In this document: positions 35,948 to 46,231 of the stretch, piece by piece
Layout of the letters: each line of letters opens with the position of its first letter
How positions within the stretch are numbered: position 1 is the first letter of the stretch
Assembly (NCBI RefSeq): GCF_022664395.1
Contig: NZ_JAKRET010000009.1
Span: 1-64,000, forward strand
Length of the DNA: 64,000 bases
Direction: 5' to 3'
Source of the DNA: Sphingomonas lacusdianchii
GTDB lineage: Bacteria; Pseudomonadota; Alphaproteobacteria; Sphingomonadales; Sphingomonadaceae
Made by a program: the position numbers and the translations under genes
Notes under the pieces: generated by a model
The model's input: the letters and a program-made list of their open reading frames with translations, nothing else
The model's database searches: none
What the model was told of the DNA's origin: nothing

Positions 35948-37102
35948 CTACAGCATTGCCGCCAGATCGACCGGTACGCCGTGGCGACGCAGCTCGATCG
36001 TCACCGGCGGCCCGTCGCCCAGCGGCGCGCGACCGATCGGGGTACCGGCGGCGACGCGCGCGTCGACCGGCCCGACACTTGCGGCAAGACCGGAGACCGT
36101 CGTCGTCCAGCCATCACCATGGTCGAGGATCACCACCCGGCGATAACCGCGAAACCGCTTGCTGAACGCGATTCGTCCCGGCGCCGGTGCGATGACGGTG
36201 GCCCCCGGCGCGACGGTCAGCGTCAGCCCGCGCGCGCGCACGCCGCTGTCGCTGATTTCGCCGAACCCGGTCGCGACGCTGCCCCGGACCGGCAGGCGAT
36301 AGGCGGGCGGCGGCAGTGCCGGAGCGGCGGCATCGGGCCGGGGAAGCGGCCCGGGCAGGGCGGCGAGCGCAGCGCGGGTGTCGACCGCCTCGCCCAGTTC
36401 CTCCAGCCGGTCGACGATGTCGCGCGCCTGTTCGCCCAGCGCGATCGCCCGGTCCGATTCGATCAGCGCACCGCGCGCCAAAGCCCGCGAACGCAACCGT
36501 TGTGCCGCCTCCGCGTGCACCAGCGCCAGCCGCTCATTCTCCAACCGCGCATTGCTGGCCGCCAGTGCCGCGAGCGCGACACCGGCCTGCGCGCGCAAGC
36601 GCGCCGCATCGGCAATGGCCGTACGGACGGCGGCGGTGCGCCGTTGCATCGCCGGCACAACGGTGCCGAGCACGGCGCGGACATGGACCAGATCGTCGGT
36701 CGATCCGGGCTGCGCGACCGCCAGCCATGCCGGGCGGCTGGCAAGTGATTGCAACGCCCCAACCAGCCGCGCCACCGGTGCCTGTCGGGTCGCCAGCTCG
36801 CCGCGACGCCGGGCAAGCAATTCGCCGATCAGTGCGACGCGCGCCTGTGCGGTGCGGCGATCGGCTTCGGCAGCGGCGATGCGCGCGGCGAGGGCCGCCT
36901 GTGCGGCGCGGCTACGCGCGGCCCCGGCGCTGGCGGCTCGCGCGGCGCGCTGGAGCAATTGCGATCTCGCGCTCGCCGCCGCCGCTGCCCGGCGGGCGGT
37001 TTCCAGCCGTTCGCGGCCCGCCGCGACCGGATCGTCCTGCGCCCACGCCGCCGCACCCGCCAGCGCGGCCAGAGCGACGATCAGGGCGAGCGCGCGCCTC
37101 AT
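35948..37102 (-). CDS. EnvC-like murein hydrolase activator (LytM fold, degenerate)
   Basis: The 384-residue protein has a signal peptide ending A-W-A-Q, long Ala/Arg-rich coiled coils (about 25-230) and a C-terminal M23/LytM domain. The zinc-binding His and Asp are missing: the usual H-x-G-I-D is G-L-T-L-T and the H-x-H is T-I-E. It should therefore activate amidases at the septum instead of cutting peptidoglycan itself, as EnvC does. Its ATG overlaps the rlmH stop (ATGA). Confidence 0.82.
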   Translation of the reverse strand: MRRALALIVALAALAGAAAWAQDDPVAAGRERLETARRAAAAASARSQLLQRAARAASAGAARSRAAQAALAARIAAAEADRRTAQARVALIGELLARRRGELATRQAPVARLVGALQSLASRPAWLAVAQPGSTDDLVHVRAVLGTVVPAMQRRTAAVRTAIADAARLRAQAGVALAALAASNARLENERLALVHAEAAQRLRSRALARGALIESDRAIALGEQARDIVDRLEELGEAVDTRAALAALPGPLPRPDAAAPALPPPAYRLPVRGSVATGFGEISDSGVRARGLTLTVAPGATVIAPAPGRIAFSKRFRGYRRVVILDHGDGWTTTVSGLAASVGPVDARVAAGTPIGRAPLGDGPPVTIELRRHGVPVDLAAML

Positions 37103-37521
37103 CCCTCGCGGTGATAGGGGTGGCCGGACAGGATGCTGGTCGCGCGCCACAATTGTTCGGCCAGCATCGCCCGCGCCATCAGATGCGGCCATGTCGCCCG
37201 TCCGAACGCGAGCAACAGGTTGGCCTGTGCCCGCTGCGCATCGTCAAAGCCATCGGCGGCGCCCAGCAGGAACCGGGTCTCGCGCACCCCGTCGTCGCGC
37301 CAGCGACCCAGCTGCGTCGCGAACGTCATCGACGGCAGGTCGCGCCCCTTTTCGTCCAGCATCACGATGCGCGTGCCCGGGTCGACCGGCGGTACCTTGC
37401 CCCCGCTATCGGGCAGTTCGGTGATCTTCGTCGGCCAGCCGACTCGCTTCAGATAGCGGTCGATCAGTTCGGCCTCGGGACCACGCCCGATCCGCCCGCG
37501 CGCGACGATATGCAGCAGCAC
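37099..37521 (-). CDS. rlmH: 23S rRNA (pseudouridine1915-N3)-methyltransferase RlmH
   Basis: RlmH is a small SPOUT-fold methyltransferase acting on helix 69 of 23S rRNA. The 140-residue protein has the expected knot segments M-L-D-E-K-G-R-D-L-P-S and F-L-L-G-A-A-D-G-F, and the C-terminal A-E-Q-L-W-R-A-x-x-I-L-x-x-x-P-Y-H. The start is GTG, 13 bases after rsfS. It overlaps envC. Confidence 0.95.
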   Translation of the reverse strand: MLLHIVARGRIGRGPEAELIDRYLKRVGWPTKITELPDSGGKVPPVDPGTRIVMLDEKGRDLPSMTFATQLGRWRDDGVRETRFLLGAADGFDDAQRAQANLLLAFGRATWPHLMARAMLAEQLWRATSILSGHPYHREG

Positions 37522-37534
37522 GGGCGGACAGGCT

Positions 37535-37888
37535 TTATGCGTGCGCGGTCGGGTTCAGCGTATCGCCGAACGCCCACATCCGCTCCAGATTGTAGAAGGT
37601 GCGGACTTCGGGGCGGAAGAGGTGGACGATCACGTCGCCGGTGTCGATCAGCACCCAGTCGGCGGTCGGCAACCCTTCGATGCGCGACGGGCGGCCGAAC
37701 TCGGCCTTGACCCGCTCGGCCAGCTTGGTCGCCATCGACGCCACCTGCCGGCTCGATCGGCCGCTGGCGATGACCATGTAATCGGCGATGCTCGACTTGC
37801 CCGCGAGCGGGATCGACACCGTCTCGACCGCCTGGTCGTCGTCGAGGCTGGCGAGCACCATGCGGTGCAGCGCTTCGGTCTCGCTCAT
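37535..37888 (-). CDS. rsfS: Ribosomal silencing factor RsfS
   Basis: RsfS binds ribosomal protein uL14 and keeps the subunits apart when nutrients are short. The 117-residue protein has the family core: I-P-L-A-G-K-S-S-I-A-D-Y-M-V-I-A-S-G-R-S-S-R-Q and D-W-V-L-I-D-T-G-D-V-I-V-H-L-F. The ATG was placed at the M-S-E-T-E start; ten upstream codons look non-native. It sits between nadD and rlmH, the common order. Confidence 0.95.
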   Translation of the reverse strand: MSETEALHRMVLASLDDDQAVETVSIPLAGKSSIADYMVIASGRSSRQVASMATKLAERVKAEFGRPSRIEGLPTADWVLIDTGDVIVHLFRPEVRTFYNLERMWAFGDTLNPTAHA

Positions 37889-37923
37889 GGCATCGGTCGG
37901 GTCGGTAGGGGTCGGCAAGGGTA

Positions 37924-38547
37924 TCAGCTTTCAGGGGCCTGTGCGCCGGACCGGGCGGGTGGAATTACCCGACGGTGCCAGGCGGGATCGGCGGCGCGGA
38001 TCGCGGTCGCCGAAGTTGGATCGGGGCGGAAGCGCAAACGGACCAGCGCCGGCAAACTCCACATCGTCCATCGTCTCGCCTGGCCTGCGGGCCGCGCATG
38101 GCGCCGCAACCAGCCCATCGCAGGACTAGCGAGGGCGCGGCCATCATAGCCCGGACGCGCGACGACCGCAATCGCCACCGTCCGCGCAATGCCGCGCCAG
38201 TCGCGCCAGCGGTGAAACTCCGCAAGATTGTCCGCGCCCATCAGCCAGATGAAGCGATGCTGCGGGTAGAGCCGCACCAGTTTGCGCAAGGTATCGATGG
38301 TGTAGCGCGTGCCCAGCCGCCGTTCGATCGCGGTCGGCCGGATCGGCGCATGCCGCGCGACCCGCCGTGCCGACGCCAGCCGTGCGTTGAGCGGCGCCAT
38401 GCCGGCGGCGGGCTTCAGCGGGTTGCCCGGCGAAACCAGCCACCACACTTCGTCCAGCGCCAGCGCGCGCTTCGCCGCCAGCGACACCCGGCGATGGCCG
38501 CGATGGGCCGGGTTGAACGATCCGCCGAGCAGGCCGATGCGGCTCAT
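37924..38547 (-). CDS. nadD: Nicotinate-nucleotide adenylyltransferase NadD
   Basis: NadD makes deamido-NAD from nicotinate mononucleotide and ATP, an essential step to NAD. The 207-residue protein has the nucleotidyltransferase motif G-G-S-F-N-P-A-H-R-G-H and the late T-S-A-T-A-I-R variant of the second ATP motif. Its ATG overlaps the parE stop (ATGA), so its translation may depend on that of the toxin gene. I see no ribosome site strong enough to rule this out. Confidence 0.94.
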   Translation of the reverse strand: MSRIGLLGGSFNPAHRGHRRVSLAAKRALALDEVWWLVSPGNPLKPAAGMAPLNARLASARRVARHAPIRPTAIERRLGTRYTIDTLRKLVRLYPQHRFIWLMGADNLAEFHRWRDWRGIARTVAIAVVARPGYDGRALASPAMGWLRRHARPAGQARRWTMWSLPALVRLRFRPDPTSATAIRAADPAWHRRVIPPARSGAQAPES

Positions 38548-38843
38548 GCCAATGAAGACCGCTCGTCACGCCAATTCCGGCGTTCGTGCAGGACACGCAG
38601 GATGGCTACGTCGTCCGGCTCGACGGTGTAGAGCAGGACATAGGCGGTACGGGCCACAGGCCAAGCCCGGACGTCTTCGGCAATCCACCGACCGATGCCG
38701 GGATAATCGCACAAGCGATCAGCCGCTGCACGAATGTCGCCTATGATCCGTACCGCCGATGGGAAGGCATCCTGCTCAATCAGATAGACGTCGAGATCGG
38801 CCAGGTCGCGAAGGGCGGAGGCAGTCCATATCAGTCCTGGCAT
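38544..38843 (-). CDS. parE: ParE/RelE-family toxin
   Basis: The 99-residue protein matches the ParE/RelE fold. It has W-T-A-S-A-L-R-D-L-A-D-L at the start, Y-P-G-I-G-R in the middle, and Y-V-L-L-Y-T-V, V-A-I-L-R-V-L-H-E-R-R-N-W near the end. ParE toxins act on gyrase and RelE toxins on mRNA; the sequence looks closer to ParE. It starts within the antitoxin gene (13-base overlap) and its stop overlaps nadD. Confidence 0.85.
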   Translation of the reverse strand: MPGLIWTASALRDLADLDVYLIEQDAFPSAVRIIGDIRAAADRLCDYPGIGRWIAEDVRAWPVARTAYVLLYTVEPDDVAILRVLHERRNWRDERSSLA

Positions 38844-39091
38844 CGTGCGCGATGGCGAGCGATCATCGCATCCAGTTCCTGCATCACGACGTCATGGGGT
38901 ATCGTTCGGCCGTGTCGCAGGTCATCCAGTCCGACCTGTGCTGCGTCCAACAGGCGTTCTTCCGACACAGCGGCATCGTGCAGCAGGGTCGCGGCAACAT
39001 CGCCGATCGACTGGCCCCGCGCCGTCGCCAGCCGCTGCACGATGGCGGCGGTTTCGATGTCGATCGAAGCGGTCAGCGAGGTCTTTTCCAT
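38831..39091 (-). CDS. ParD-like antitoxin
   Basis: The 86-residue protein has an N-terminal ribbon-helix-helix-like segment (S-L-T-A-S-I-D-I-E-T-A-A-I-V-Q-R-L-A) for DNA binding. A charged helical tail follows that would wrap the toxin. It is placed directly ahead of and overlapping parE, the usual antitoxin-first order. Antitoxins of this class repress their own operon; here that would also affect nadD. It lies 31 bases after proA. Confidence 0.8.
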   Translation of the reverse strand: MEKTSLTASIDIETAAIVQRLATARGQSIGDVAATLLHDAAVSEERLLDAAQVGLDDLRHGRTIPHDVVMQELDAMIARHRARCQD

Positions 39092-39122
39092 TCCGACAAC
39101 CTATGCCGCGCGACCCCCGCCA

Positions 39123-40394
39123 TCAAGGCCGGGTCTGACCGGTCCCGCGCACGATCCATTTGTACGTCGTCAGCCCCTCCAGCGCGACCGGGCCGCGCGC
39201 ATGCAGTCGGCCGGTGGCGATGCCGATCTCCGCGCCCAGCCCGAATTCGCCGCCATCGGCGAACTGGGTCGAAGCGTTCCACATCACGATCGCCGAATCG
39301 ACGCGCGCAAGGAAATGCTCGGCGGTCGCTTCGTCGGCCGTGACGATCGCATCGGTATGGTGCGATCCGTGCGCGGCGATATGCGCGATCGCGTCGTCGA
39401 CCCCGTCGACCAGCTTTACCGACAGGATCGCGTCGAGATATTCGGTGTCCCAGTCGTCTTCATTCGCTTCGAGGATATCGGGGTGCAATGCCCGCACCTC
39501 GGCATCGCCGCGCAATTCGCAGCCGGCATCGAGCAGCCCGGTCAGCAACGGCAGCGGATCGGCATAGGCGCGGTCGATCAGCAGCGTCTCCGTCGCGCCG
39601 CAGACGCCGGTCCGCCGCAGCTTGGCATTCACGACGATCTCCCGCGCCATCGCCGGATCGGCAGCGCGGTCGACATAGCTGTGGTTCAGCCCGTCGAGAT
39701 GCGCCAGCACCGGCACGCGCGCCTCGGCCTGGACCCGCGCGACTAGGCTCTTGCCCCCGCGCGGCACGATCAGGTCGATCAGCCCTTCGGCCGCCAGCAT
39801 CGCGCCGACCGCCGCACGATCGGTCGTCTGGATCAGTTGCACCGCCGCTTCCGGCAGTCCGCCCGCGACCAGCCCACGCACCATCGCCGCGTGGATTGCG
39901 CGATTGCTGTGGATCGCCTCGCTCCCGCCGCGCAGGATCGCCGCGTTCCCGGCCATCACCGCCAGCGCCCCGGCATCGGCGGTAACGTTCGGCCGGCTTT
40001 CGTAGATGATGCCGATCACGCCGATCGGCACGCGGACCCGCGTCAGCACCAGCCCGTTGGGCCGCTCGCTGCGGTCGATGACCTCGCCGACCGGATCGGC
40101 CAGTCCCGCCACCGCCACGACCCCCGCCGCCATCGCTTCCAGCCGGGCCGGGTCGAGCCGCAGCCGGTCGAGCAGGGCGCCCGACAGGCCGTTCGCCTGC
40201 GCAGCGGTAATATCGCGTGCGTTGGCCGTGAGGATGGCGGCGGCGTCGTCGCGGATGGCTGCGGCGGCGCGGCGGAGCGCGGCGGCTTTGGTTGTTGTCG
40301 GGGTTGCCGCAAGAATTTGGGCCGCCCCGCGCGCGACGTTGCCCATAGCGGCGATCGGAACAATCCGATCGGCAATCGTCCGGGCAGTCGACAT
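39123..40394 (-). CDS. proA: Gamma-glutamyl phosphate reductase
   Basis: ProA reduces gamma-glutamyl phosphate to glutamate semialdehyde in proline synthesis. The 423-residue protein shows the aldehyde-dehydrogenase fold with [21 protein letters not shown], the nucleophile Cys in T-G-V-C-G-A-T-E-T and a late [21 protein letters not shown] precedes the ATG. proB is not next to it. Confidence 0.96.
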   Translation of the reverse strand: MSTARTIADRIVPIAAMGNVARGAAQILAATPTTTKAAALRRAAAAIRDDAAAILTANARDITAAQANGLSGALLDRLRLDPARLEAMAAGVVAVAGLADPVGEVIDRSERPNGLVLTRVRVPIGVIGIIYESRPNVTADAGALAVMAGNAAILRGGSEAIHSNRAIHAAMVRGLVAGGLPEAAVQLIQTTDRAAVGAMLAAEGLIDLIVPRGGKSLVARVQAEARVPVLAHLDGLNHSYVDRAADPAMAREIVVNAKLRRTGVCGATETLLIDRAYADPLPLLTGLLDAGCELRGDAEVRALHPDILEANEDDWDTEYLDAILSVKLVDGVDDAIAHIAAHGSHHTDAIVTADEATAEHFLARVDSAIVMWNASTQFADGGEFGLGAEIGIATGRLHARGPVALEGLTTYKWIVRGTGQTRP

Positions 40395-40474
40395 GCAAGA
40401 TCCTCCATCGCGTGCGGAACGCGCATCGCGGAATATCGTGGCACCGTCCAGTCGCTGCCGCAGCGTCCTATATG

Positions 40475-40501
40475 AAAAGGGGCCACCGTTACGGCAGCCC
40501 C
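40475..40501 (-). terminator. Terminator of the TonB-dependent receptor gene
   Basis: Reading on the minus strand, GGGGCTGCCG and CGGTGGCCCC form an imperfect stem with loop TAA, followed by TTTT. It lies 24 bases past the receptor stop and upstream of proA. Confidence 0.6.
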
Positions 40502-40524
40502 AGGATCGTCATCTACTGGTCGGA

Positions 40525-43500
40525 TCAGAACTTCGCTTCGAACCCGACATACATGTAACGGCCGGTATTGGTCCAGAGGCTGCCTGCTTCGGTGCCCTGT
40601 TGTCCCAATGGTGGCAGCGTGTCGGTGATGTTGTCGATCCCGCCATACAGACGGAACCGATCGTTCACCGACGCGCCGATCCGAAGATTGTGGTAGAAGA
40701 TTTCCGGATAGTAGACGAACGGGAACGCATCCGGGTTCTGTGCCGGACGACCGTCGAACGCATTCTGGGTTTCGAACGCACCGATCGTCTGCTTGCCCAC
40801 ATATTGCAGCTGATAGTTCAGATCGAACACGCCGAAGTCGAAGTTCGTCTGCACGTTGGCGCGCCATTGCGGATCGCCGACCTGGCTCAACTGACGCGTA
40901 CGGAACGTCGGATCGGCGATGTCCGTGAAGTTGTTCCGCTTGATGACATAGGTCACCAGCGCACGCAGCGTCATGCGCGTCTCGCCGCCCAGATTGGTAT
41001 TATATCCGATATCGGCATCGATTCCCGACGCTTCGAGCTTCGCGTAGTTGAACGGTTGCGAGAAGAACGAAGGGCCATCCAGCGGCAGCGATACGACGCC
41101 GCCGGCATGGGTCACGTTCTGCTGGCCGGCAAAGGTTCCGTCCGGCCGACGGAACACCACTGCGCAGAACTCATTGTCGATCCCGCTGGGATTGTCATAG
41201 CACTGGTTGATGATCGTCTGGCCGGCCAACGAGTTGATCGCGTCGTTGATGCGGATGTTGTAATAGTCGAACGACGCCGAGAAGCCGGGCAATAGCCGCG
41301 GCTGGAACACGGCGCCCACGGTGAAGCTGTTCGACCGCTCCTCGCGCAAAGCGGGATTGCCCCGGTTGAAACCCGAGATGCCCGACGTCGGAACGTTGGT
41401 GAAGGGTTCGGTCGTTCCGTTGAAGGTCTGGGTCAACGGAACACCGGCGGCGGTGCAATTGCGTTCGCGGTTCGGATTATTGTTGATGTTCTGCCGGCCG
41501 CACGGGTCCGAGAAGCTGTTCGCGAAGGTCTGCACATTGGCCGTGAACAGATCGCCAAGGGTCGGTGCGCGGACCGAACTGCCATAGCCGGCACGCAAAC
41601 GCACATCGCGGACGGGTGCGAACACGCCGCCCAGGTTCCACGTCCAGGTCCCGCCGATATCGCCGACACTGTAATCCGAATAGCGTGCGGCACCTTCGAG
41701 CGACAGTTCGTGGATGAAGGTTTCGCTCAGCAGCGGTACGCGGACTTCGGCAAAGGCTTCCTTCGATACGAACGCCGGCGGATCGAACGCCGGAATGGCG
41801 TTCAGGAAGGTCAGACCTGCCGCGGTGGTCGGATCATAGGCCGCGTATGCCCGTTCCTTCCGGTACTCGCCGCCAACCGCAAAGCCGATCGGACCACCGG
41901 GCAGTTCAAACAACTGACCAAGGTTGCCGGAAACATAGGCGGTTGCGTTGAGCTGGTCGGCCCATTCCTCGCGCGTGGAAGTGTAGCCGAAATAGTTCAG
42001 CGCCGCTTGCGATACGTTGCCATTACCGAACAGGTTGACCGGTACGCAGGCCGCGTCGTCGTTGGCGGTGTTCGCATCGGCATTGACCGCGCAGACGATC
42101 TGGCCGGCAGAGTTCCGTACGGCGTTGATCGAACGCGAATATTGCGCCTGCAGGACGTTGCCCGCCGTCGAATAGAAGGTTTCGACGCGGCCGTAGTTCA
42201 CGGCCATTTCATACTTCCAGTCAGTGTTGAACGTCCCTTCGACACCGCCGACGATCCGATAGGTATCGCGCCGGTGATCTTCGCCGCGCGCGCCGAAGTC
42301 GACGTTGAAGCGTTGCGCAGCGAACGTCGTCGCGCCGGGCGCGAGGACCGAGGTGAGCTGATTGCGCGCCTGGGTCGACAGATACGGGTTATTGATGCTG
42401 AACGAGTTGTTGTAGAAGGTCGGCTGACCTTCCTGAAGCGAATTGATCCGGATCCACTTCGCCTCGACGAACGGGCGGAAGGCGTCGGACACGTCGAAAT
42501 GCGCGAGGACATTGGCCCCATAGCGCTCGATACGCGGTTGCAGCATGCCGGTCAGGCGCAACGTCGAACCGATGCCGCCAACGCAATTCGAGCTTGCGAC
42601 CGTGAAGCGCAGGTCGTTGAGGCAATTATTTGCCTGGAGCGTGCCATCGGACAGGAATCCGAACGCACGGCCATATTGTGCCAGCGGATTGGCGCTGGTG
42701 GGTGCCGGAATGCCCGAGCAGGCCGCCGCGCGCCGCGCCGCGAATGCCGCCGCCGACTCCCCGGTTGCTGCGGCCGTCGGGCAACCGGCGATGAACATGC
42801 CGCCTTCCGAGATATTGCCGTTGCGTACGCCAAACAGAAACGCCTGATCGGGAATGCCGTTGCCGAGCGCAGATTCAGATCCGCGGATCTGACCCGCCGA
42901 CGAGTTCAGGTTTGGGCCGGTATTCTCGACCGCGTTGAACTGGGAACGCCCGCTATAGGCGCCGGTCAGGTCGTCGCGATCGGTGTTGTACAGTACGTCC
43001 GAGAAGGAATATTCGGCGTTGATGGCGATGTTGCCCCGACCATCGGCAAAATTCTTGCCGGCGGTGCCGCTCAGGAAATAGGCGCCGCGATCGCCGCGAT
43101 CCGAAACGCCGCCCTGTCCGCGCAACCGGACGCCTTCGAAATCGCGCTTGGTAATGAAGTTCACCACGCCCGCGATCGCGTCCGAGCCATAGACGGCGGA
43201 GGTGCCGCCGGTGACGGTGTCGACCCGGTCGAGCAGGTCGACGGGAATGGTGTTGATGTCGACCTGGAACGATCCTGGCGTACCCGTGATGTGACGGCGA
43301 CCATTTTGCAGCACGAGGGTGCGGGTGGTCCCGAGCCGGCGCAGATCGAGCAGGCTGAGCCCCGCCGTACCGATGAAGCGGGTCGAGTTGGCCGAACTGT
43401 AGGTTGCGCCGAGCGCGGGCAGCGTGTTCAGCGCGTCGCCCAGCGAAACGTTACCGTTGTTCGTCAATTCCTGCAGGCTGACCGAGACGATCGGATTGGC

Positions 43501-43719
43501 GGAATCGAGATTGGCCGCACGGACGATGCGCGAACCGGTGACGGTGATGATCTCGCTGGTGTCGTCAACGGCTGCCTGACATTCGGCACGGGAATCGCCC
43601 GCAATACAGTCGGCCGGCCGTTGACCCGCATCGTCTGTCGGTGCCTGTGCGAGAGCAAAGCTTGGGAGCAGTGCGAAACCGGCAAGCGCCGTCGCACCGA
43701 GAAGTCGGTGTAGGTTCAT
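40525..43719 (-). CDS. TonB-dependent receptor
   Basis: The 1064-residue outer-membrane receptor has a signal peptide ending A-L-A-Q and an N-terminal plug domain (about 60-190, with V-T-G-S-R-I, L-N-T-L-P-A-L and G-T-S-A-V-Y-G-S-D-A-I-A-G). A 22-strand-type barrel follows, ending in the aromatic signature Y-M-Y-V-G-F-E-A-K-F. Ligands for this group include plant or nutrient compounds and siderophores; none can be named. It is a lone gene without a TonB or regulator beside it, read from an AT-rich upstream region. Confidence 0.92.
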   Translation of the reverse strand: MNLHRLLGATALAGFALLPSFALAQAPTDDAGQRPADCIAGDSRAECQAAVDDTSEIITVTGSRIVRAANLDSANPIVSVSLQELTNNGNVSLGDALNTLPALGATYSSANSTRFIGTAGLSLLDLRRLGTTRTLVLQNGRRHITGTPGSFQVDINTIPVDLLDRVDTVTGGTSAVYGSDAIAGVVNFITKRDFEGVRLRGQGGVSDRGDRGAYFLSGTAGKNFADGRGNIAINAEYSFSDVLYNTDRDDLTGAYSGRSQFNAVENTGPNLNSSAGQIRGSESALGNGIPDQAFLFGVRNGNISEGGMFIAGCPTAAATGESAAAFAARRAAACSGIPAPTSANPLAQYGRAFGFLSDGTLQANNCLNDLRFTVASSNCVGGIGSTLRLTGMLQPRIERYGANVLAHFDVSDAFRPFVEAKWIRINSLQEGQPTFYNNSFSINNPYLSTQARNQLTSVLAPGATTFAAQRFNVDFGARGEDHRRDTYRIVGGVEGTFNTDWKYEMAVNYGRVETFYSTAGNVLQAQYSRSINAVRNSAGQIVCAVNADANTANDDAACVPVNLFGNGNVSQAALNYFGYTSTREEWADQLNATAYVSGNLGQLFELPGGPIGFAVGGEYRKERAYAAYDPTTAAGLTFLNAIPAFDPPAFVSKEAFAEVRVPLLSETFIHELSLEGAARYSDYSVGDIGGTWTWNLGGVFAPVRDVRLRAGYGSSVRAPTLGDLFTANVQTFANSFSDPCGRQNINNNPNRERNCTAAGVPLTQTFNGTTEPFTNVPTSGISGFNRGNPALREERSNSFTVGAVFQPRLLPGFSASFDYYNIRINDAINSLAGQTIINQCYDNPSGIDNEFCAVVFRRPDGTFAGQQNVTHAGGVVSLPLDGPSFFSQPFNYAKLEASGIDADIGYNTNLGGETRMTLRALVTYVIKRNNFTDIADPTFRTRQLSQVGDPQWRANVQTNFDFGVFDLNYQLQYVGKQTIGAFETQNAFDGRPAQNPDAFPFVYYPEIFYHNLRIGASVNDRFRLYGGIDNITDTLPPLGQQGTEAGSLWTNTGRYMYVGFEAKF

Positions 43720-43876
43720 GAAATTGCCCCGTTTTAACGCGCGATGAAAACCCGCGTTGGGGCTCAGGAAAAAGATTATAAACGGCGTTGGCAAGCGGCT
43801 ACGCTGCAAAACGCCTTATTTGTCAGCCAGTTGTGACACGATTACAACAAATGGACTATGTCGCCGTGCAGCATCT

Positions 43877-43915
43877 GCAACTTTAATAAAAGTTGCGCTA
43901 AATTATTATAATAAT
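43877..43915 (-). promoter_or_regulatory. AT-rich control region upstream of the receptor gene
   Basis: This lies in the 229-base gap between the receptor and thiolase genes. It holds an 8-bp perfect inverted repeat (GCAACTTT-AATA-AAAGTTGC, 43877-43896) and a 14-base palindrome ATTATTATAATAAT (43902-43915). The second contains TATAAT on both strands, so it is a -10 candidate. The surrounding DNA is much richer in A/T than the window. A clear -35 was not fixed. Confidence 0.4.
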
Positions 43916-43948
43916 GCTACACGGCAACACTTCGTTACAATAGGTTGG

Positions 43949-45121
<1,173 letters not shown>

Positions 45122-45150
45122 GGGCAATCCTTCTCCTAAAGCTTCGCAGG

Positions 45151-46203
45151 CTATTTAATGTGGGGCGCGTCGCTTAGCCAGCGTGCAAGCGGTTCCCAAA
45201 GGACGCTTCGTCCGCGACTGCCGACGATCATGCCGACATGGCCGGCGGGGACGATGCGCCGGTCGGGCAGGCCGATCGCGCTGGCGGCGGGGACGATCCG
45301 GTCGCTTTCGGCGACGAACTCGACCATCGGCACGGCGTGCGTGGCGGAGGCTACGCCGCCCGCGACCTGCCAGCGCCCGCCGCCCGGCAGGTTGGCGTCG
45401 AACAGGTCGTCGAACAATTCGCGTCCCGCCGCATAGGGAAGCGGCGCCCCGGCATTGGCCCAGTCCTCCAGCGCGAGGAACGCCTGTGCCTTCGCCGATG
45501 CGGGATCGAGATCGGCGAAGGCGACATATTTGTCGACGGTGCGTCCCGGATCGAGCTGCCAGAACATCGCCTGGAGGAACTCCATCGGCACCAGCCCCAT
45601 CTGTTCGGCGGTCGGTTGCGCCATCGTCCATTGATCGGCGATGGCCGCGCGCGTCGCCTCGCCAAAGCCGGCGAAATGCCACGGCGTCGCGATCAGCGCG
45701 ATGCCGGCGGTATCGACGAACCCCGCCGCGGCCAGCGCGATCGTGCCGCCCAGACAATATCCGACCAGCAGCGGGGGCACGTCGAGCGTCGCGCACAACC
45801 GCGCCGCCGCCTGCGCATGATCGCCAAGGTCCATCGATCGATCCGCCGGCCCCGGCGTCCCCCAATCGACCAGCAGCACCCGCAACCCCCGTCCCGCCAG
45901 CCAGCGCAGCAGCGAATTGTCGGGCGACAGGTCGAGGACGAAGGGCGGATTGATCAGCGACGGGATCACCACCACCGGTCGCCCGGTCCCGCCATAATCG
46001 CGCAGCACGATCCGGCCGTCGCGCGCGACCGGGTCGGGCATCGCCGCGCGCGGCAGGCGCGGCGCGTCCTGATAGGCGCGCAGGCCGGCCAGCGCACGGG
46101 CGCGCCGGGCGGGGTCGTCGGCGGTTTCGCTGCGCAACATCGAGAGAAACAACGGTAAAGGCCGTGGCCCGTGTTGCGGCGCGGTATCAACCGGTGTAGC
46201 CAT
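45151..46203 (-). CDS. phaC: Class III-like PHA synthase (PhaC-type alpha/beta hydrolase)
   Basis: The 350-residue protein carries the PHA synthase lipase-like box G-Y-C-L-G-G with Cys150 as nucleophile. It also has [11 protein letters not shown], an Asp in E-S-D-R-I-V-P and a His in A-G-H-V-G-M. Size and the D-W-G-x-P-x-x-A-D-R segment fit class III synthases, which normally need a partner PhaE; none is seen. A PHA-related hydrolase with a Cys nucleophile is the alternative. ATG codons at 46203 and 46209 are both possible; the 5' end overlaps phaR's upstream sequence. Confidence 0.75.
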   Translation of the reverse strand: MATPVDTAPQHGPRPLPLFLSMLRSETADDPARRARALAGLRAYQDAPRLPRAAMPDPVARDGRIVLRDYGGTGRPVVVIPSLINPPFVLDLSPDNSLLRWLAGRGLRVLLVDWGTPGPADRSMDLGDHAQAAARLCATLDVPPLLVGYCLGGTIALAAAGFVDTAGIALIATPWHFAGFGEATRAAIADQWTMAQPTAEQMGLVPMEFLQAMFWQLDPGRTVDKYVAFADLDPASAKAQAFLALEDWANAGAPLPYAAGRELFDDLFDANLPGGGRWQVAGGVASATHAVPMVEFVAESDRIVPAASAIGLPDRRIVPAGHVGMIVGSRGRSVLWEPLARWLSDAPHIK

Positions 46204-46231
46204 GAGCATATCTTTCGCGCAAGGATTTCGC

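Noticed and set aside
35981..37710. Several long plus-strand frames opposite envC-rlmH-rsfS
   Set aside because: These are Arg/Pro-rich shadows; the opposite strand encodes recognised proteins with overlapping start/stop codons.
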